Shown here piece by piece: positions 49,764-61,819 of a DNA stretch of 64,000 nucleotides. The stretch comes from Molossus alvarezi (Eukaryota > Chordata > Mammalia > Chiroptera > Molossidae). A model generated the notes under the pieces. That model was not told the origin of the DNA and searched no databases. It worked only from the letters and a program-made list of their open reading frames with translations. The DNA lies in assembly GCA_037176705.1 (NCBI GenBank), contig CM073891.1, positions 91,532,327-91,596,326 of the forward strand, in the 5' to 3' direction. Both the position numbers and the translations under genes were made by a program. The first letter of the stretch is position 1. The number at the start of each line of letters is the position of its first letter.

Positions 49764-51577
49764 TTTAAAAAAGCATATTCTCTTGAACAAATTAAATAAA
49801 GTGTTACTATTTTCCAGAATGATTTGTAAGGGAAAAATACACAAATATATATTTTACATGATTATTAATTCAATAAATACTTGCTATCTGTTATGCACAA
49901 GACAGTGCAGTGTGCTTATATATACGTGAAAGAAAGGGGAAAATATCTTTTATAAGGAAGCTTGATATGTCTATTGTCCTCACTTTAGGGAAAGTTTCTT
50001 TTGATGATTTTCAACAAAAAGTATGAAATAGACTATGTAAAAAGTGAATTGAAAGTCAATAGTGTAGCTAAAATAATTCTCTGATAAAAGCATGTTTCCC
50101 TGAATAGCAGGAGGACAAATGCATTAAATTTAAAACAGTGGGCAAGAAAAATAAATAAAAATAACAGGGGAAGCTCTCAAGATTTAGATGAAAGCTTATA
50201 GTTGTTTTAATCTGCATTCAACATGCAGATTATTCATCACAGTTTTCTACTAAAACCTGTACACTGAAACAATGCCTGAAATATTTTCTCACTGCGTGTC
50301 TTCAGCAATGCACACTTGTTAATGACAGCATTTGCTCCTGAGCCTTCTCTACAGGAGACCTGCAGCCTTTGGAGTGTAGAATTTTCTATAGCAGCAGACC
50401 TGCCATAGCTGATCTGTCAGGGTGAGTCAGATGGGCATTCTGTTCCCTAAGGACCACAAGAAAACAAATAAAAATCAAACAAAATGCAAACATTTCATCA
50501 AAGGCATTTGGCAAATTAGTAGGTGCCCTAAGGAATCAAAAGCAAGGGCAGAAACAAACAGCACTTCATTCATTGAAATCTTTTGATTTTAATATTCCAA
50601 ACATAAATTAAAACGTCTTTTATGTCTTCTGATATTTAATTGCACAAATATACAGGCTTGAAATCTGGCCAACATCACATGCTTTCACACACTGCTAATA
50701 CTCATTTTTCACTCTTTCTACAAATGTTTACAAGGTTCTACTACTCCAAAGCACAGTGCTGGGCACTGGAAGAATGTACTGGTGAGCAGAAACCAGCAAG
50801 GACTCCCTCACCAAGCCCAGAGTTCACTGGGTGGGGAAGGGGAGGCAGACATAGCAATTACATTTTCGTACAAGCAAATATGAAATTGCAGTGGATACAA
50901 ATGTGATAGTGAATCTATGGTTTTATCTAATTCAGAAGGTCAAAGATGACCTCCATAAGAAGTTCAGAAGGATTTTTAGTAGTTAATTACTCAAAAAGGG
51001 AGGAAAGGATGCTCTAGGCAGAGGAAATATCCACCTTCTAAGACACGGTGCCAAGAGAGGCTATGATCAGTTGAGACTGAAAGGAAGTCCGTGGCTAAAG
51101 CAGAGTGCCAAGGTGTTGTGGCGTGGATCTGAAAGAGAGACAAGGGACCCAGAGCATGAAGGACCTCACAGGTGTGATATGTGCTTTTGCTTCTGTCTTG
51201 AGAGATATATATAATCAATGGAGTGTTTGAAGTGTGTGTGTATGTGTGTTTCTGCGTGGTGTGTGTCTGCAGGTGGTGAGGGTGTCATGCTGGTTGAGTG
51301 GCATGGTATGCTCCATTTTCCTTTCATACTCTATACTTCACTTAAGCACTTTCTAATGTTACCAACAGACAACTGTCCTTGTTCACAGTTTCTCCATATA
51401 GTAAGAGTAATTGGAGTTGAATATAAAATGGATTATATCTAGACTCTGGAAAGCACAAATATAGCATCATTTATAAAGATAATATTAAACCAGCATCAAT
51501 CACAAGTTTAGCATGTTTTCACTTGTAACAATGTAACTGAATGGCTTTTTTTTAAATGTATGGTATATATTCCAAAA
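49764..51577. other. Non-coding; one old repeat-like region
   Basis: About 50730-51190 resembles an old mammalian interspersed repeat (acagtgctgggcactgg ... gagcatgaaggacctcacag) that I cannot name securely. Short frames on both strands are incidental. Confidence 0.4.
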
Positions 51578-51579
51578 TA

Positions 51580-51702
51580 CAGGGTGTGGCAAAAGTAGGT
51601 TTGCAGTTGTTCCTATGGAATAACACAATAATTTATAAATAATACAAGAATAAACTGTGTTATATGTACTCACAACTGTAAACCTACTTTTGCCCCACCC
51701 TA
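51580..51702. mobile_element. Small mariner-type hairpin element (MITE)
   Basis: About 123 bp. The left end, cagggtgtggcaaaagtagg, and the complement of the right end, agggtggggcaaaagtaggt, form inverted repeats of about 30 bp that continue into tttrcagttgt. TA flanks the left end (51578-51579). No coding capacity. Confidence 0.85.
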
Positions 51703-52104
51703 TCGTGTAATTTGTATTTAACATGAAGAAAATCAAGCAAAAGCTTGTTCTGACTACAACCCATTAAATACTTTAGCATATACACTATTGTTCCTGAGAA
51801 AAATAATTAGTAAAATAATAAGTACCCGCCAGTATTGGTTACATTAAAAGGTGAACAGTGTTCCTATATTAGAAAATTTAGATATAGTACATGTATAAGA
51901 GGTTAGGAATATAAAAGATCTGAATATACCCTAATTAGTACATTGAATGATGATATAAAAATTAGCAATAATAATACTTGCTGTCATGACTGACTTTAGT
52001 AATGAGGAGGACCCAACTTATAGAATATTATCTTTTCAAATTAATTTAGTAATATTACTATAGAATTATGGACAGGAGACTTCCAGTCAAGATGGCAGCA
52101 TAGG

Positions 52105-52307
52105 GCCCGGCCGGTATAGCTCAGTGGTAAGCAATGACCCATTCACCAAAAGGTTGCCGGTTCGATTCCCGGTCAGGGCACATGCCCAGGTTGTGGGCCA
52201 GATTCCCAGTGCGGGGCATGCAGGAGGCAGCCAATTAATGTTCTCTCTCATTAATGTTTCTATCTCTCCCTCTCACTTCCTCTCTAAAATCAATAAAGGA
52301 AAAACAA
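52105..52307 (+). mobile_element. VES SINE near the HAL1 5' end
   Basis: Second-subfamily copy (gcccggccggtatagctcag head, gttcgattcccgg B box, ctaaaatcaataaagg end) inserted about 30 bp inside the HAL1 5' terminus. No clear target duplication was seen. Confidence 0.92.
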
Positions 52308-54130
52308 TCAGGAGATACCTTGGCTGTGAAGGTCCTCCCTGAGGAGCGAGTGGTCCCCATCCCACACCAGGTCCCCCAGCTCAGGGTTCCAGTGCCAGGA
52401 AGAGAAGCCCCCATAACTTCTGGCTGTAAAAACCAGCAAGAACTGAGGCTGAGGGAGGCTGAGTTCTCTGGAGCACCAGGCATTTCCTCTTAAAGGGCCC
52501 GAAAATGGACTTACTGGGACTTGCTCCCTCCAGGATCCAGTGTGGAGGAGGCAGCTCAAAAGGCACCAGAGACAGACGAGGAAGAACTGAGTTATTTGGC
52601 ATCAGGGCAAGAGCTGGAGAGGCAGCTTTCTCTTTGACAGGTGTTGGCAGAGGCCTTTGTTCCTTTAGTGAGCCCTTCCCCAACAGGGCCTGCAGCCAGG
52701 CCCCATATCTGGGACTCCAGCAACCTGGCTCACACTGTTTGCCGCTCCCTGGTGATTCCCTGAGGCTGTGCCCCACCCAAATTTCAGGCCTAGCCAAGCT
52801 GCTTGTAGTGGCTTAACCATAGGTATGGCCTGTCTGGGCTTATGCTTCAGAGTTTCCTAAATTCTCTCAAACAAGCAGCATCTGACCTCAGCAAGCCCCA
52901 TATGTCTTCCTACGTGGCCCCAGGCCTGGTACTAAAGGCAGCCAACCTTGGTTCACAGTTTGGCTTTGCTTGGGCACCTCCAAGCCCAGCACAAGAAGCA
53001 GCCATCTGAAGATCACTTTGTAGTCTATGCCTGGTAGCCCCAGAAAAACACAGGTAGTGGCTGAGCCAGCACACCCAGTGGACAGCTTCAGACCATGTCA
53101 AATTCCACCACCTAATCACATCCACAAGTGACACACTCAAGGAGTGGACTCAGTTTGGTACCAGAGCCCTGCTGAAGTAAGTCTTGCTCTCTGTGGTAGG
53201 CCCTGCACAGTTGATCCTCCAAGGCTGTTAGAGGTCAGCAGGCACAGCCAGTCCTTGCAGTTCATCAGCCTGAGTCAATCCCTCCCATTGATGTGCCAAC
53301 AGCAATCAAGACTCAATTACAACAAAAGGGTATACAGTCCACATGAAGAGTGCACCTCGAGAGCCCAGCTGGGGTTTTCAGAGAGGCTGTGCCACTGGAC
53401 CCTACAGGACACTCACTATAACAGGTGACCCTATGAAACCTAGGAGACATAGAAACTCTACCTAATACATAAAAACAAACACAGGGCAGCCAAAATGAGA
53501 AAACAAAGAAACATGTCCCAAATGAAAGAACAGAACAAAACTCCAGGAAAAGAACTAAACAAAATGGAGATAAGCAATCTAACAGATGCAGAGTTCAAAG
53601 CATTGGTTATAAGGATGCTCAAGGAACTTAATGTGAACCGCAAGAGCATTAAAAAAGACCAGTCAGAAATGAAGGATGCACTAATTCAAATAAAGAATAA
53701 TTTACAGGGAATTAATAGTACAGTAAGTGAAGCTGAGAAACAAACTATAAATTTGGAATACAAGGAAGAATAAAACACCCAATTAGAACAGCAAAAAGAA
53801 AAAAGAATCCACAAAAATGAATATAATGTAAGGAGCCTCTGGGACAACTTCAAGCGTAACAGCATTCTCATCATGGGGATGCCAGAAGGAGGAGAGAGAG
53901 AGCAAGAAATTAAAAACTTATTTGAAAAAAACAATGACAGAAAACTTCCCTACCTTGGTGAAGAAAACAGACAGGTCTAGGGAGCATAGAGAGTTCCAAA
54001 TAAGATTAACCCAAAGTGGCCCACATCATAATCAAAATGTGAAAGGTTAAAGACAAAGAGAGAATCTTCAAAGAAGCACGAAAAAAGCAGTTAGTTACCT
54101 ACAAAGGAGCTCCCATAAAACTGTCAGCTG

Positions 54131-55833
54131 GTTTATATGGAATCAAGAGACCCTGAATAGCCACAGAAATCTTGAAAAAGAAGAACAAAGTGGGAGGAAT
54201 CACAATACCGACTATCAGGTTATACTACAAAGCTATTGTAATCAAAACAGCCTGTTACTGGCACAAGAACAGGCATATAGATCAATGGAACAAAATAGAG
54301 AAACCAGAAACTGACCCAAGACATGCTCAATTAATATTTGACAAAGGTGGCAAGAGCATACAATGGAGTAAAGATAGTCTCTTTAATAAATGGTATTGGG
54401 AAAATGGGACAGCTACATGCAAGAAAATGAAACTGGATCATCAAGTTACACCATACACAAGAATAAATTCAAAATAAATAAAAGACTTAAATGTGACTCA
54501 TGGATCCATAAAAATCCTAGAAAAAAATGTAGGCAGCAAAATCTCAGACATAACAGACCGCAGAATTTTTACTGATACAATGCCTAGGGTAAGAGAAACA
54601 AAGTAAAATTTTAATAAATGTGACTACATCAAACTAAAATGCTTCTGAACAGAAAAAGAAACAATCATCAAGATGGAAAGGAACCCACTGTATGGGAGAA
54701 CATAATTTCCAATGATACATCAGATAAAGGGTTAATTTCCAAAACGTATAGAGTACTCATACAACTCAACAAAAGGAAGACAAAGAACTCAATTAAAAAA
54801 TGAGCAAAAGGCCCTGGCCTGTTTGTCTCAGCGGTTAGAGCGTCGGCCTGCGGTCCAGAGAGACCCGGGTTCGGTTCCCGCTAAGGGCTCATACCTCGGT
54901 TGCAGTTTGTCCCCGGCCCTGGTTGGCAACCACGTGCGGGTGGCAACCACTCGATGTGTCCCTTCACATCGATGTTTCTCTCTCTCTCTCTTCCTCTCTC
55001 TCCCTCCCGCTCTGTCTGAACAACAACAAAAAAAAACAACTATAAGGTATCACCTCACACCTGTCATAATGGCTGCCATCAACAAATCATCAAACAACAA
55101 GTGTTGGCGAGGGTGTGGAGAAAAGGGGACTCTAGTGCACTGCTGGTGGGAATGCAGACTGGTGCAGCCACTGTGGAAAACAATACTGAGTTTTCTCAAA
55201 AAATTAAAAATTGAGCTACCATATCACCCAGTGATTCTACTTCTAGGAATAGATCCTAAGAATACTGAAACACCAATCAGAAAGAATATATGTACCCCCA
55301 TGTTCATAGCAGCACTATTTACAATAGCTAAGATTTGAAAACAGCCCAAGTGCCCATCAGTAGATGAGTGGATAAGAAAGCTGTGGTACATGTACACATT
55401 GGAGTACTTTGCAGCTGTAAGGAAGAAAGATCTCTTATCCTTTGAGACAACATGGAGGGACCTGGAGAGTATTACCCTAAGTAAAATAAGCCAACCAGAG
55501 AAAGACAAATATAACATGATCTCGTTTATTTGTGGAATATAATGAACAAAATAAGCTGATGAACAAAATAGACCCAGAGACATGGAAATAGGGATCAGAC
55601 TGACAAACTTCAGAGGAAAGCGGTGGGAGAGTGGGAAGAGATAAACCAAAGAACTTATATGCATATATGTGTAACCAATAGACACAGACAACAATACTGT
55701 GAAGGGAGGGGAGATGGGAGCGGGAGGAGGGAGTCAATGGAGAAAAAGAAGAAACATCTGTAAGAATAATTAATTAATTAGTTAATTAATTAATTAAAAA
55801 ATAAAATAAATTTAAAAAGAAAAAAAGAAAATT
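54131..55833 (+). mobile_element. 5'-truncated L1 inserted in HAL1 ORF1
   Basis: Starts inside ORF2 near its C-terminal third (recognisable as gtgggaggaatcacaatacc and tgttactggcacaagaacag), runs through ORF2's end to a 3' UTR (cttatatgcatatatgtgt, gacacagacaacaatactg) and an A/TTAA-rich tail. A repeat, ctgtcagctg, at 54121-54130 and 55834-55843 marks the target duplication in the HAL1 sequence. ORF2 frames are broken (for example the stop at 54475-54477). Confidence 0.85.
54811..55036 (+). mobile_element. VES SINE inside the nested L1
   Basis: Full VES head and body (ggttagagcgtcggcctgcg; gggttcggttcccg), ending in a (caa)n/A-rich tail. No target duplication is seen. The flanking L1 does not rejoin: upstream it reads tgagcaaaag, and downstream it resumes at tataaggtatcacctcacac, skipping a block of roughly 120 bp found in other L1 copies. 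Confidence 0.9.
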
Positions 55834-56435
55834 CTGTCAGCTGATTTCTCAAAAGAAACTTTACAGGCCAGAAGGGAGTAGCAAGAGAAACTCAAAGTGA
55901 TGAGAAGCAAGGACCTACAACCAAGATTACTCTATCCTGCAAAGCTGTCATTTAGAATTGATGGACGTATAAAGAGTTCCAGACAAGAAAAAGCTAAAGG
56001 AGTTCATCACTACCCAACCAGTATTACATGAAATGTTGAAAGGTCTTCCTGAAGAAGAAGATAAAAAATATGAGCAATAAAATGGCAATAAATACAAATC
56101 TATCAATTGAATCTGCAAACAAAATGAACAAGCCGAACAGAAACAGACACATGGATACAGAGAACTTTTTGTTGGTTGCCACATGGAAGGGTGGTTGGGG
56201 GAATCTTGAAAAAGGTGAAGGGATTAAGAAGTACAAATTGGTTGTTAGACTAAGGAACTTCAAAGGGAAGCGGGCGGGGCAGGAAGCAATAAACCAAAGA
56301 ACCTATATGCGTATATGCATAACCAATGGACACAGACAGTAGTGTGGGGAAGGCAGAAAGGAAACAGGAGCAGTGAGGAGGGAAAAAATGGGAGGGGGGC
56401 ATCTGTAACACTTTCAACAATAAAGATACGTTTTG

Positions 56436-56635
56436 CTTTTGTTAATTTTTTTTTTTATTGATTTTGAGGGAGAGATAGAAACATCAATGAGAGAGAACAT
56501 CGATTGGCTGCTTCCTTCATGCCCCCCACTGAGGATTGGGCCCACAACCTGGGCATGTGCCCTGATCGGGAATTGAACTGGCGACCTCTTGGTGCCTGGG
56601 TGGACACTCAACCACTAAGCCACACTGGCTGGACG
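56436..56635 (-). mobile_element. VES SINE in the HAL1 tail
   Basis: Minus-oriented second-subfamily copy inserted at the HAL1 3' terminus. Imperfect duplication ataaagatacgttttg / ataaagataagtttaag at 56420-56435 and 56636 onward; HAL1's own A-tail follows to 56659. Confidence 0.92.
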
Positions 56636-56673
56636 ATAAAGATAAGTTTAAGAAAAAAAAGAATTATGGACAG

Positions 56674-57374
56674 TATGACACATGTTGTAGAGTTCTAGTT
56701 TTTAATCGATTTTCTGCCTATTATGTGTTAGTTACTTTAAACATTTTCACGTTGAATCTTTGTGAGCTAGTTGTTTACAGGAGGGGTCTTCACAGAGCTA
56801 GAATCCCAGGCGTACTGCAGCCTAAGAGTGGGTAATAGAACTTCACTTTATCCCACCTCCACTCAGGAAGGAGGAAGGTACTAATTTTGTTTTGCACTGG
56901 TGACTTGCAGCTAGTGAGGCAGTAGCCAGGGTCTCCAGAACAGCCTGCCTAATACCAATAGAAGACTATGTTAAAAGTTTGAAAATGGCAAAGGAAGCTT
57001 CTCCAACCCAGAGGAACCCTCACTCCATTCAGGCTATGCTATCCAAGCTGCATCGTCCCATTAGAATGCTAGGGGAACATGAGAAGCCATACCCGTCTCC
57101 GAAACCTCGCTGTGTAAGCCCCTCTTTATGAAACTGTTGCTTGTTTTTCCATAAAGTTCCTAGCCATTTGTCATTAAAACCTTATATCTTTGTGTTGATG
57201 ACATTACCATCCTATTGGGACAATGTAGACATTGTTTTACCCACTTTAGAAATGAAGACACTGAGGCTCTGAGTATTGCATTGACCCATCAAATGAACAA
57301 GCAATAGTGTTGAGGTCCTGAGCGACACAACCAGGGCCTTTGTGGATGTAACTGTAAAAAAGGGGCAGGAAGGC
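56674..57374. other. Non-coding; MIR-like segment
   Basis: About 57215-57320 looks like an antisense MIR core (ttttacccactttagaaatg, agacactgaggctctgagta). No gene. Confidence 0.45.
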
Positions 57375-57602
57375 ATGGCCAGTGTGGCTCAGTAGTTGAG
57401 CATTGACCCATGCACCAACAGGTTGCCGGTTCAATTCCCAGTCAGGGCACATGCCCAGGTTGTGGGCCTGAACCCCAGTTGGGGGGCATGCAGGAGGCAG
57501 CCAATCGATGTTCTCTCTCCTCAATGTTTCTATTCTCTACCTCTCCCTTCCTCTCTCCGTAAAATCAATAAAGAAAAAAATTTTAAAAGAAAGAAAGAAA
57601 AA
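57375..57602 (+). mobile_element. VES SINE (second subfamily)
   Basis: Plus-strand copy, tggccagtgtggctcagtag head, ggttcaattcccag B box, taaaatcaataaag end with A/G-rich tail. Duplication ggcaggaaggc / ggcagggaggc at 57364-57374 and 57603-57613. Confidence 0.93.
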
Positions 57603-57773
57603 GGCAGGGAGGCCGACAGTGAGTATATTATACCATGACCATTATGAAGAGAAAAAGGAGTCCGTTCCATAAATGTGCAGCTGTGACGTGAAGTGGAGAT
57701 ACATAGATAGATCATCTAGAGATTAATGTCTTTATAGTTATATGTATAGACATAGATACATATATATAAAATA

Positions 57774-58188
57774 TACGGTGTCCAAAAAATGTATACAGGG
57801 TATCTGTAGATTCTATTACATTTTGAAAATAAAATGTATTCTAATAAACACTGGCTTTATAATTATACATTTTTTGTGTGTACATTTTATGGGCCCTGGC
57901 TGGTTTGGCTCAGCGGTTAGAGTGTCAGCCTGTGGTCCAGAGAGACCCAGGTTTGGTTCCCGCTGAGGGCACGTACCTCGGTTGCAGTTCGTCCCTGGCC
58001 CTCGTTGGGTCGTGCGGGTGGCAAACACTCTATGTGTCCCTTTCACATCCATGTTTCTCTCTCTCTCTCTTCCTCACTCTCCCTCCCACTCTATCTGAAC
58101 CAAAAATGGAAAAAATGTCAAAAATGTCCTCGGATGAAGATAAAAAAAAAAAAATACCCCACAAAAATACATTTTACGGGGCACTCTA
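57774..58188. mobile_element. Mariner-type MITE split by a SINE
   Basis: The left end, tacggtgtccaaaaaatgta, and the complement of the right end, tagagtgccccgtaaaatgt, are imperfect inverted repeats bounded by TA-rich sequence. Without the SINE at 57893-58167 and the duplicated 12 bp, the element is only about 130 bp. Confidence 0.55.
57893..58167 (+). mobile_element. VES SINE inside the mariner MITE
   Basis: Full-length plus-strand copy, gccctggctggtttggctc head to gtcctcggatgaagat tail and A-run. Duplication tacattttaygg at 57881-57892 and 58168-58179, one mismatch. Confidence 0.93.
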
Positions 58189-58189
58189 T

Positions 58190-59055
58190 ATATGCTTTCA
58201 TTTTTTTCTAATCAATACCATCTGTGTGGATAATTTTAACTTATCAAATGACTATTCCATCTGCTGTGCCCCATCCTGAACATTTGACAACTCTATCGCC
58301 TGAGACTCAGCAGGAAGTAAACATTGCCCTGTGACAGCTAATTAGTGGTAGGCCCAAGGACCCGGGCGACCTCCCTCTCCTGCTTTCCCACCTAGGGCCC
58401 ACACTGCCTCCCTTGCTGAAGACTGCTGTTGAAGAATAGCTGGATTTCAGTTTGCCAATAAAATGCCATTTGGTTTCCACTTTTCTTGAAAGTATATCTA
58501 CTCTGCACTATTTTATGAACATTAGAACCTATCGAAATATGTATTTTCAATATGATAACCTCTGTTTGCAGATGTGTTTTATTTCTGAGAAAAAGTTTAA
58601 TGTGAACTATTTAATTTATCCTATCACTTATGGGTATCACCCTAGTTTTTATTTTCAGCCCTTTGCTGAAACAAAGAAATACCCATTGACTTGCTAAAAG
58701 CTAGAACATAATGCTTCCACTTTGGTCACTAATGACAGTGACTGGGGTGATAAGATGAGTACCTCCAAGCCTCTATAATGTATAACACGTAAAACTAACT
58801 CAGAAGGACAGAATTAAAGCAAATAGTTCTATTAAAAATAGGCCTACATGTTATCAATATAGTTATTCTGTAGATACCTGCTCTTAAGGCCTGGGAGTAT
58901 GCAATCCTCACTCATTGTTAACTAAAACAAATACATGCTTCCATGCTACTGAGAATGCTCTAAGTAAAGATACGAGGCTCATGACAATCATAGTACAGAT
59001 TAAAGCAGAACTAAAAGAATGCAGGATTCTAACTGTTGAGTTCCCAAAACATAGA
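58190..59055. other. Non-coding stretch, nothing recognised
   Basis: No gene-like frame or securely named repeat. Confidence 0.5.
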
Positions 59056-59067
59056 CCTAAAAACATT

Positions 59068-59334
59068 ATTATTATTATTTTTTATCCTTACCCAAGGACA
59101 TTTATTTTATTTTATTTTTTGCATTTATCTTCAGATAGAGCAGGAGGGAGAGAGGGAGGAAGAGAGAGAGAAACATCGATGTGAGAGAGACACATCGACT
59201 GGTTGCCACCCACACAACCCCAACTGAGGCTGGAGACAAACTGCAACTGAGGTACGTGCCCTTAGCGGGAACCAAACCCGGGACTCTCTAGTCCGTGGGC
59301 CAACGCTCTAACTGCTGAGCCACACTGGCCAGGG
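59068..59334 (-). mobile_element. VES SINE
   Basis: Minus-oriented full-length copy with a (ttatt)n-type expansion in the tail region at 59100-59120. Duplication ccyaaaaacatt at 59056-59067 and 59335-59346, one mismatch. Confidence 0.94.
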
Positions 59335-59346
59335 CCCAAAAACATT

Positions 59347-60768
59347 CTTTAAAGGGAGTGGTGGCAGTTCAAAGCTTCAACCCTTCAAAGATCACAAACT
59401 TATATTTTCTATTTCTGAACGCTTAAAGGACATGTCAAGGGACGAATCCAGAGTCTGAAGTCAAAATCTACTTTATTTTCAGCGTTGCACATCCTCCACC
59501 TTCTAGAAGCTCACCTGGGAATGAAGGCTGCCACCCAGCATCCCTAATGACCAGGGCATCTCGTCGGAAGGCACTCACCCAGCTGGTCTCGTTTGACTCT
59601 AGCACACTCCAGATGGTAGGCTGGGAGTATACATGGAAGCTTACGGAGTGGAAAACACTCTTTTTTTTTTTTTTTTTTTTTTTTTAGTTCTGGATGGACA
59701 CTTTAACTTTAGTATTCCTTTGAAAGCCACTTGGAATCTCTGAAAACCTCGACACGGTTGTGAAAGGTCCTACTGCCCCCAGCTGTGTTAGGTCTAATTA
59801 TGTTTCTCAAGGTCTGGAAATAATGGCATTGCCGTGATGCTACTTGAACTTGTGGGGTGTTTCTTCTGACTGGGTTGGCTTCTCACACCTGATTTTCTCC
59901 TGGGGGGTTAGGTGAAGAGCTCCCTCGCCTGCCTTGCAGAAGGTGATGTCAGGGTCAGTTCATTAACTGCCTCCCACAGCCAGTCTGTTTAATTTGATCA
60001 CATGAATTTTGCACATTACTCTGGCTAGATAATTTATAAATTGATAGTCCTTCATTTGGAAAGCTGTTTCATGTATAAATAAATGTATCATTAAAACAAC
60101 AACTATAGATTGCACGGATAAATAAAATGTATAATTTTCATACTGGGTACAGATTTTCTTCAGAAAAATAAAAAATTATTTCAGATGTAGTTTTGGAATT
60201 AATAGAAATCTGTTCAGTTGTGATTTATGTGCACTTCCAACCTGAGATTGTTCCAGAGGAAATTGTGGCAGTTAATCAACATGCAAATTACATGTTTATG
60301 TTGAGTTAAAATGAATTTTGACAAAGGTATGAATGCCAAATATTAAAATTTAAAGCTTTAGCCTTGTAATGAAAGTGACATAAACCACAGAAAGACCTGC
60401 CTTACCGATAGATATATTGAAGGTCAAGAGAGTTTTAATTAACACTTGCCAGATAATTTTTCACTTGTTGATAACAGGTGATATAAAATAAAATATTCAA
60501 CATGCAGGAAGTAAGAAAACATTCATACTCAAAACCTCACCTGCTACCTCCATCACAGCATGTTGTTATAATATCCATTCCAATAAATATAATTTTTAGA
60601 CATGTTTTCAGATTTAAAATGGGTATATTTAAATGACCATTCTGAGATAGAATTCTTTTTTTCTGTTCATAAATATTTGAAAATGTACTACTGTTTCTGA
60701 ATCTCAATCACAAAAGTTCAATTTTTGTTAGAAACTTTACAAGATTCTGAATAAAAGAAAGAAGTTGT
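59347..60768. other. Non-coding; 25-bp T run
   Basis: An uninterrupted T25 at 59661-59685. Otherwise AT-rich with no gene or recognised repeat. Confidence 0.5.
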
Positions 60769-60943
60769 GCCCTGGCCAGGTAGCTCAGTTGGTTAGAGCA
60801 TCGTCCCGATATGCCAAGGTTTCAGGTTCAATCCCCAATCAGGGCACATGTAAGAATCAACAAATAAATGCATTAATAAGCGGAACAACAAATCAATGTT
60901 TCTCTCTCTCTCCCTTTCTCTTTCTCAAATCAATAAATTTATT
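60769..60943 (+). mobile_element. Short tRNA-headed SINE (VES-related)
   Basis: The head is notably tRNA-like (gtagctcagttggttagagc, then ggttcaatccc), with a shorter body than the other copies and a caaatcaataaatt end. It lacks a tRNA acceptor stem pairing, so it is a SINE and not a tRNA gene. Confidence 0.85.
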
Positions 60944-61099
60944 TATAAAAGGAGTTTCTATGGAAAAGTATGGTACTAAAAGATAAACACAAAGTAATTA
61001 ATTTTCAGTAATGTCATTCATCTGTGCTTTCCTTAATTCACATCACTCATTTGGAAGATCCTTAAGTTAATACGATTTAACATGTAGTGTGTTCCATAA

Positions 61100-61320
61100 A
61101 TGTTAGCTACTATTATGTACTAGGCAGTGTGCTAATTGCATTGCATTCATTATTTTCTTTAAATGTTTGGAATTCAAGGAAATTGAAGCAAACGGGGGCC
61201 AAAGGAATGAAACAACTTGACGAGCTCACACTAAAGAAGTAGTAGAGCTATGTTTTCAACCGAAGTCTGGTCCCAGACTCTGAGCACTTAACCACTACAC
61301 TGAACATTCCAGACTAAATA
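61100..61320 (-). repeat. MIR-like SINE, antisense
   Basis: On the plus strand: aatgaaacaacttgacgagc, cacactaaagaagtagtaga, then gagcacttaaccactacact, the reverse complement pattern of MIR. Confidence 0.6.
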
Positions 61321-61819
61321 ATTGACTAATTGTATGCTTCCTCCCACAATTCTTTGTCATTTCCTGGGTGCGCTACTGTTTAAAAATTTGATGTGGAACT
61401 ACAGTTGGAGGTACAAGATCCAGGATAGCACCTATAATGCCAAGAAACACTTTGAGAAGGAGAAATATGAGCTTTTGGTGTGAGAGACAACAGGAAGTCA
61501 AAAGGGGGCAAGTACAAAGAAGAGAAGTAGGTTTGGTCAGGATCTGGGCAGAGAGTAATTTAACAAATGATAGGGCTTCAAAGTAGAGAGCAAGTTACAA
61601 AGTAGAGAATGCAAAGGATGTTAGCAAATGCGGAAATTTAAAATGTATACTAAAGAAATTTAACTATAACGTGAATGTGAAAAATGAACCAGTACTGTAA
61701 TTAGAAAGGGCTGATGGAAAGAAGGAAGAGAGAAAGAAGAAGGTAAGATAAGGGAAGATAAACTAAAATGCATTTGTTAGTAGCAGAAAACCAGTACCAG
61801 GCATTAGCAAGAAGTTAGG
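61321..61819. other. Non-coding stretch, nothing recognised
   Basis: GA-rich in parts; no gene. Confidence 0.5.

Larger units (their letters stand above)
53495..56057 (+). pseudogene. HAL1 ORF1 remnant, split by an L1
   Basis: The frame opens at 53495 and encodes the L1 ORF1p-like region: a polar N-terminus and a coiled-coil-like segment (about codons 25-90). A premature stop lies at 53771-53773. Recognisable nucleotide similarity to ORF1 continues through several frames to 54130 (ggttaaagacaaagagagaa, ttagttacctacaaaggagc). It resumes after the nested L1 at 55834 with gatttctcaaaagaaacttt and acaaccaagattactctatc, ending near 56057. ORF1p is a nucleic-acid chaperone; this copy is dead. Confidence 0.75.
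52076..56659 (+). mobile_element. HAL1 (half-L1) retrotransposon with nested insertions
   Basis: A perfect 14-bp duplication, agaattatggacag, lies at 52062-52075 and 56660-56673. The 5' end carries the L1-type motif cttccagtcaagatggcagc. Then come a long GC-richer 5' UTR, an ORF1-like remnant, and a 3' UTR without an ORF2 of its own ending caacaataaagata. ORF1 without ORF2 is the definition of HAL1. The element is interrupted by SINEs at 52105 and 56436 and by an L1 at 54131; without these it would be about 2.4-2.5 kb. Confidence 0.8.

Noticed and set aside
54823..55338. 171-codon open frame
   Set aside because: It is a chance fusion of VES SINE sequence with the broken ORF2 end of the nested L1.
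60769..60850. Possible tRNA gene (gtagctcagttggttagagc plus ggttcaatccc)
   Set aside because: A and B boxes are present, but there is no acceptor-stem pairing and the sequence continues into a SINE body and tail.
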